A stretch of DNA of 36,406 bases, from the NCBI GenBank assembly GCA_013178155.1, contig JABLXH010000047.1, forward strand, positions 1 through 36,406, given 5' to 3'. Positions 33,647-36,406 of this stretch are shown here, in pieces. The position numbers and the translations under genes are program-made. The notes under the pieces were generated by a model that was given only the letters and a program-made list of their open reading frames with translations, did no database searches and was not told the origin of the DNA. The DNA comes from Armatimonadota bacterium. GTDB taxonomy: Bacteria; Armatimonadota; Zipacnadia; Zipacnadales; UBA11051. The number at the start of each line of letters is the position of its first letter. Position 1 is the stretch's first letter.

Positions 33647-36313
33647 TCAGCGCTGCGCCAGGGCCGCGATCTCAGAGGGACCCAGCACCGTGTCATAGAA
33701 GCGGACCTCGTCTATGGCACCTCGCATGCCGTGCAAGCTCCCGTAGTTGCCCAACCGCAGGTCATGGTCACCGGAATGGAGGTCCTCCGGTCGTTGCACC
33801 TGGCCCACCGGCTGCCCGTCGCGGTAGTGCGTCACGGTACACACGCCATTGGCGCTCTCCACGGTCACAGCCACGTGGTACCACCGCCCGATCTCCCACG
33901 TCAACGCCGATGAACTGAAGGGCACACCCCACTGGTGGCTCTCGTTGCCCAGCTCGATGCTCAGCGCGTAGCTCGGAGGATACCCAACCCACCACCAGAA
34001 GTGTTGCACGGGCGCCTCCGGTCCCTTGTTGATGATGGTGCGACCATCGCCGGGCTCCGGGAGCCTGTCCAGCTTGATCCAGGCGGCGAGACTGAAGCGC
34101 CGCAGGCCATGGTATGGGTCTCCCGCCGGAATGAACACATCGTCGCTGCTGCGAGTGAACGTCAGGGCGGTGCCCTGAACCCCCTGGGACCAGGTCGGAC
34201 CACGCACCGTTCCGCTGAAGGGCGGTGCGGGACTGCTGTCGGCTGCCCGCTGCCCACGGCCCTCGTCAAGACGCCACCAGCCGATGAGGCCGGGGGGCTT
34301 GGATGTGACCCCCGGTAAGACCTCCGGGGCGGAAGCGACAACCGGACTCAAACCCCGCCAGTTCAGCATCACCTCGATACCTGTTGGCGTGCCTTCATCA
34401 CCGATAGACAGGCGCCAGATGCCAGGCTTGGGCTCGGGGACCGCGAGGCTCGTCTCGTCCTGGTCAGTGGCGGTGGCTCGGGCCATCTCACGTCCGTCCG
34501 GTCCGTGCACCGCGAGCACCGCGGCAGCTCCAGGCGTGCGCACCCGGGCGTGTATGGTCACTTCAGGTCGCCGCTCCGGGACGCGGAAATAGAGCGTCGC
34601 GGGTGCGGGCACGTGGACCGCGTAGGCGGGTATACTGACGCGCTGAGCCACCGCCGGATCGAGTTTGGCCAGACCCTCATCCGACGAAAGCATCCCTCGC
34701 CAGGGCACCGGGGCCCAGTTGTCAAGACCGCTACGGTAGGCCCGATTGGCCAGCCAGCGGTCCGCCTCCCGGTGTGCCCAGGCGGCTGCCGGCCAGAAGT
34801 CCTCGGCATAGGCGATCTGGCCGCCGAAGCTCCATTGGGCGCCCCAGTCGCGATACAGGTCGTCACCGGGCCAATACCACCAGCCCTGGCCCTTCGTCAG
34901 CAGGTTGTACGCGTGGGCGGCGAAGTACCGCGGCTCGGTCGCCGGGAAGTACAGGTCCCACAGCGCGCTGCCCTGCACCACCTCGGCTCCCCAGGAGCGG
35001 AAGGAGCGAATGATCCGGGTGAGCCAGTCCGGGTCGTAGCCGACACCGTAGTAGGTGTGCTCGGCGAAGTTGACGGTCGGGCACCCCGGCTCGCCGAATC
35101 CCCGGGCGATACCCCGGCAGAACCAGTTGCCGATCTCCGTTACGAACATGTCGGTGAGCAGGTCGGGGTTGATGGCATGCAACTCATCGCGGCACCAGGC
35201 GGCGATGGCCGCCATCTCGTCCTCCAGGTACTTGTCGTAAGCCTCATACAGGCCCTGCTCGCGCAGCCAGTCGTATCGCGCCTTGCCCGTCACATGCTCA
35301 CGAAGTACTCCCGCATCGCGTGACTTGCTGTTCAGGAAACCGCCCACACAGTGGTCGCAGAAGCACGTTCCGGTCAGCATGTAGTGGCCGTACTTCCAGG
35401 CCTGATACATCTCCGGATCAAGCCCATAGCCCACGATGTAGGGGTTGGTCAGCGACATGCGCGCCACGGCCCGGCCGCGAACCAGGTAGAGCTTCTCCCA
35501 GTAGACCCTATCGAGGGGGCACGGGGCGAGGGGCAGCTTCTCGTCCGGCTCGATGTAGAGGCCCGGCCGGCATCCCTCCCACGCCCGGACCTCGGCCGGG
35601 GTTCCGCCCAGGTTCACGGCGGGCATGACGCGCAGACCGACACGGCGCGCATAGTCAGTCCAGTCCCGCACCTGCCGCGTCCATGACAGCATCCCCATCT
35701 CGGTGAGGAAGTCGTCATCGAGGCGTTCGAAGTCCACCATCGCCAGGTTGAACCCGCCGTCTTTGAGGTCGCGCAGGAAGTGCAGCTTGACCGGTGTCTG
35801 GTCATAGAAGCGGTGCGGACCGGCGTCGAGACACCACGTCCGGGTCCGTGGCCTGACCCGGGCGGTGTTGCGCGACCCCGGGCCGGAGTTCACCAGGAGC
35901 GTGTATACGCCGTCGCCGCCCGGCACGGCCACACGCGCGGTCTTGCCCGGAGCCACCCGACCGAAGGCAACCTCCCGGCCCCTGGGGTCGAAGAGGGCAT
36001 AGAACGTATCGGGACACGCATCGTGTCCGGTGACCGCCGACACGTCGGCGGCGACCACCTCGCCCTCGTCGGGCAGCAGCAGTAAGTAGGACTCACCGAT
36101 GACGGTAAGCGGGCGGGCGACGGAGGCCGCAGCGGTTGTGCTCCGCTCCAGGTGCCGCGGGGGCATGGGCTGATACATCGGTTCGTGGAAGAGCGTGCCG
36201 CGCAACCGCTCCGTCTCCAGCCAGCGTACCGCAGGGCGCAACTGCGGCCAGGACGCGGCCAGCGCCGGCGCGCCGGCCAGCAGGACAACAGCCAGCGGCA
36301 ACAGTCTGTGCAT
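33647..36313 (-). CDS. Secreted TIM-barrel glycosidase-like protein with C-terminal LamG domain
   Basis: 888 residues from ATG 36313, with AAGGGAG upstream; an in-frame ATG at 36331 would add six. A signal peptide opens it (MHRLLPLAVVLLAGAPALAA). About residues 60-160: beta-sandwich. About 160-520: TIM-barrel-like region (GFNLAMVDFERLDDDFLTEM; RVGLRVMPAVNLGG; IVGYGLDPEMYQAWKYGHYM; CFCDHCVGGFL; LLTDMFVTEIGNWFCRG). The pattern resembles GH-A-like barrels, but I cannot assign a family or catalytic pair. About 590-660: beta domain. About 690-888: LamG/ConA-like jelly roll (LIGWWRLDEGRGQRAADSSP; FSLAAWIKLDRLPEPGDG; GAIDEVRFYDTVLGPSEIAA), a common carbohydrate-binding module. It probably acts outside the cell, with the DUF4091 protein, on a polysaccharide. 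Confidence 0.82.
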   Translation of the reverse strand: MHRLLPLAVVLLAGAPALAASWPQLRPAVRWLETERLRGTLFHEPMYQPMPPRHLERSTTAAASVARPLTVIGESYLLLLPDEGEVVAADVSAVTGHDACPDTFYALFDPRGREVAFGRVAPGKTARVAVPGGDGVYTLLVNSGPGSRNTARVRPRTRTWCLDAGPHRFYDQTPVKLHFLRDLKDGGFNLAMVDFERLDDDFLTEMGMLSWTRQVRDWTDYARRVGLRVMPAVNLGGTPAEVRAWEGCRPGLYIEPDEKLPLAPCPLDRVYWEKLYLVRGRAVARMSLTNPYIVGYGLDPEMYQAWKYGHYMLTGTCFCDHCVGGFLNSKSRDAGVLREHVTGKARYDWLREQGLYEAYDKYLEDEMAAIAAWCRDELHAINPDLLTDMFVTEIGNWFCRGIARGFGEPGCPTVNFAEHTYYGVGYDPDWLTRIIRSFRSWGAEVVQGSALWDLYFPATEPRYFAAHAYNLLTKGQGWWYWPGDDLYRDWGAQWSFGGQIAYAEDFWPAAAWAHREADRWLANRAYRSGLDNWAPVPWRGMLSSDEGLAKLDPAVAQRVSIPAYAVHVPAPATLYFRVPERRPEVTIHARVRTPGAAAVLAVHGPDGREMARATATDQDETSLAVPEPKPGIWRLSIGDEGTPTGIEVMLNWRGLSPVVASAPEVLPGVTSKPPGLIGWWRLDEGRGQRAADSSPAPPFSGTVRGPTWSQGVQGTALTFTRSSDDVFIPAGDPYHGLRRFSLAAWIKLDRLPEPGDGRTIINKGPEAPVQHFWWWVGYPPSYALSIELGNESHQWGVPFSSSALTWEIGRWYHVAVTVESANGVCTVTHYRDGQPVGQVQRPEDLHSGDHDLRLGNYGSLHGMRGAIDEVRFYDTVLGPSEIAALAQR

Positions 36314-36336
36314 GTTCACAGCTCCCTTCATCAGGC

Positions 36337-36406
36337 TCACTCGCTCACTTGCCACAGGACCAGACTGGGCAGCACCACCTCGTCGCCGGGCCCGGCCATG
36401 ACGATG
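36337..36406 (-). CDS. C-terminal end of an unidentified gene (partial)
   Basis: On the minus strand the last 70 bases read, in frame, IVMAGPGDEVVLPSLVLWQV, then Ser, Glu and stop at 36339-36337. It ends 23 bases before the LamG gene start, so both are probably in one transcript. Only 22 residues are visible and no family can be named; the hydrophobic, Pro-Gly pattern would fit the last strand of a beta-sandwich domain. The gene continues beyond the right edge. Confidence 0.6.
   Translation of the reverse strand, partial: IVMAGPGDEVVLPSLVLWQVSE

Overview
The window is a GC-rich, gene-dense piece of bacterial chromosome, probably from an anaerobe. It carries a soluble multisubunit [FeFe]-hydrogenase locus, secreted glycoside-hydrolase-like proteins with F5/8-type C or LamG domains, a DUF4091 protein, uroporphyrinogen-decarboxylase-like (URO-D) proteins and sugar oxidoreductases. 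This mix resembles Armatimonadota or similar polysaccharide-degrading candidate phyla. That placement is inference: no rRNA or single-copy marker is present. I see no tRNA, rRNA, IS element, prophage or CRISPR array.

Layout, left to right. (1) 1-571, minus: the 5' part of an M16 peptidase joined out of frame to an internal piece of a galactokinase-type GHMP kinase; this looks like a rearrangement or an assembly chimera. (2) 710-7837, plus: a tightly packed carbohydrate operon (secreted glycosidase-like protein, lipoprotein solute-binding protein, two ABC permeases, URO-D-family protein, small DUF6504-like protein). The ABC ATPase is absent. (3) 7850-12126, minus: the MoxR ATPase / DUF58 / transmembrane transglutaminase operon, whose last gene is split by a frameshift at a nine-G tract. 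(4) 12213-14950, plus: an RsmJ/YpiP-like methyltransferase and a PilB/GspE ATPase. (5) 14987-18483: a divergent pair of units, a second URO-D-like gene on minus and a Gfo/Idh/MocA dehydrogenase plus TIM-barrel isomerase on plus.

(6) 18647-28681, plus: the most interesting part. Five small signalling-type genes (DRTGG-like, RsbW-like ATPase, second DRTGG-like, PHP phosphoesterase, histidine-kinase-type ATPase) precede a thioredoxin-fold [2Fe-2S] protein, HydC (NuoE-like), a 1015-residue HydB fused to an NfnB/GltD-like flavoprotein, and HydA with intact H-cluster motifs. A HydG-like radical SAM protein follows behind a UUCG-loop hairpin. The signalling genes recur beside clostridial hydrogenase loci as far as I recall, but I know of no defined function for them. 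The HydB-NfnB fusion suggests that NADH, NADPH, ferredoxin and H2 could be coupled in one complex. The HydG-like protein lacks the third cysteine of the C-terminal cluster motif.

(7) 28698-36406: two large secreted proteins on minus (DUF4091; TIM-barrel-like plus LamG) flank a plus-strand hybrid histidine kinase (GAF-PAS-HisKA-HATPase-REC). The final codons of another minus-strand gene lie at the right edge. Regions 2, 5 and 7 suggest a life based on uptake and oxidation of plant- or microbe-derived sugars. The hydrogenase would dispose of the resulting electrons.
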